From Streptomyces galbus (GTDB lineage Bacteria; Actinomycetota; Actinomycetes; Streptomycetales; Streptomycetaceae): DNA of 64,000 nt. Shown one piece after another: positions 63,750 to 64,000 of this stretch (positions are counted from its first letter, which is position 1; the number at the start of each line of letters is the position of its first letter). Location of the stretch: positions 186,001 to 250,000 of the forward strand of contig NZ_SZPR01000008.1 of the NCBI RefSeq assembly GCF_005280195.1, in the 5' to 3' direction. The notes below the pieces were generated by a model. The model worked only from the letters and a program-made list of their open reading frames with translations, made no database searches and was not told the DNA's origin. Position numbers and translations under genes: made by a program.

Positions 63750-64000
63750 TCAGGACGTACGGGAGCGGACGCGCTGGACGACGCGCTGCACGAGGAAGAC
63801 GATCAGGAGGAGCAGGAACATGGCCCAGGCGACGGTCGCCGAGCGGCCCATCTGGTAGTTCTTCCAGCCCTCCTCGTAGAGCAGCAGTCCCAACGTCTGG
63901 TACTGGTTGTCCGCGCCGCCGGTCACGCCGTTGGGTCCCTGGCCGAAGATCAGCGGCTCACCGAACAGCTGCGTGGCGCCGATCGTGGACAGCACGATGG
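63750..64000 (-). CDS. cebF: Cello-oligosaccharide ABC transporter permease, CebF-like (3' part)
   Basis: The last ~83 codons of a MalF-type permease: loop and final two helices ([42 protein letters not shown]). The 5' part runs off the window. Immediate neighbourhood with the cebG-like permease fixes the assignment. Confidence 0.85.
   Translation of the reverse strand, partial: IVLSTIGATQLFGEPLIFGQGPNGVTGGADNQYQTLGLLLYEEGWKNYQMGRSATVAWAMFLLLLIVFLVQRVVQRVRSRTS

Overview
The window is chromosomal DNA of a high-GC actinomycete, almost certainly Streptomyces. The signs are GC-rich third codon positions, many GTGA/ATGA stop-start overlaps, several leaderless-looking starts, a WhiB-like protein, PucR and XRE regulators, a DUF6278 protein and a cebF-cebG-bglC cellobiose locus at the right edge. 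No tRNA, rRNA, CRISPR array or insertion sequence was seen.

1-29 kb is mostly household or catabolic. It opens with a two-component system whose response regulator is frameshifted, an AhpD-like CxxC protein, a small protein with a likely CTG start and a lipoprotein. A reductive pyrimidine/hydantoin catabolism locus follows at 4.6-13.7 kb: NCS1 permease, LLM oxidoreductase, dihydropyrimidinase, two beta-ureidopropionase-like amidases, an omega-aminotransferase and a PucR regulator. Next come a long collagen-like-repeat protein, an XRE regulator facing a methionine aminopeptidase, a ClpC-like ATPase, gamma-glutamyltransferase, an orphan membrane-anchored protein and a short-chain dehydrogenase. 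A DHA2 exporter with a divergent TetR regulator and a four-copy operator array comes after that. At 27.8-28.3 kb two decayed genes (RidA and HxlR remnants) mark a scar before an epoxide-hydrolase-like gene.

29.4-61.2 kb looks like one large biosynthetic gene cluster of a type I do not recognise. The left operon (+ strand, 29453-38457) encodes a radical SAM/SPASM enzyme, a 52-residue peptide bracketed by two perfect hairpins, a HemN-like radical SAM enzyme, an alpha/beta hydrolase, a methyltransferase, a tautomerase-TsaA fusion, an exporter and a flavin monooxygenase. The centre holds acyl-CoA carboxylase epsilon and beta subunits, a KASIII, two TetR proteins, a type III polyketide synthase, and an operon of WhiB-like protein, hydrolase and ProB. 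On the right a minus-strand operon encodes crotonyl-CoA carboxylase/reductase, a double 3-hydroxyacyl-CoA dehydrogenase, a 79-residue protein, ProA and a 53-residue protein. Facing it, a plus-strand operon encodes an antiporter, a carrier-like domain fused to citrate synthase, an acyl-CoA dehydrogenase, a stand-alone adenylation enzyme and a flavin reductase.

Five promoter regions in this stretch share related operator sequences (TGTTGA(A/G)NTC half sites and GTGAATT palindromes). This argues that the operons form one regulon, probably run by the two TetR proteins. My working model, an inference, is that ProB/ProA supply proline and the adenylation enzyme plus dehydrogenase turn it into an activated pyrrole. 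The type III PKS, KASIII and ethylmalonyl/butyryl-CoA genes would build an acyl or ketide part, and the left operon adds a radical-SAM-modified, possibly ribosomal, component. The carrier-like domain fused to citrate synthase has Asp where the phosphopantetheine Ser should be, which is the strangest single observation. The cluster ends at a bidirectional hairpin before bglC-cebG-cebF.
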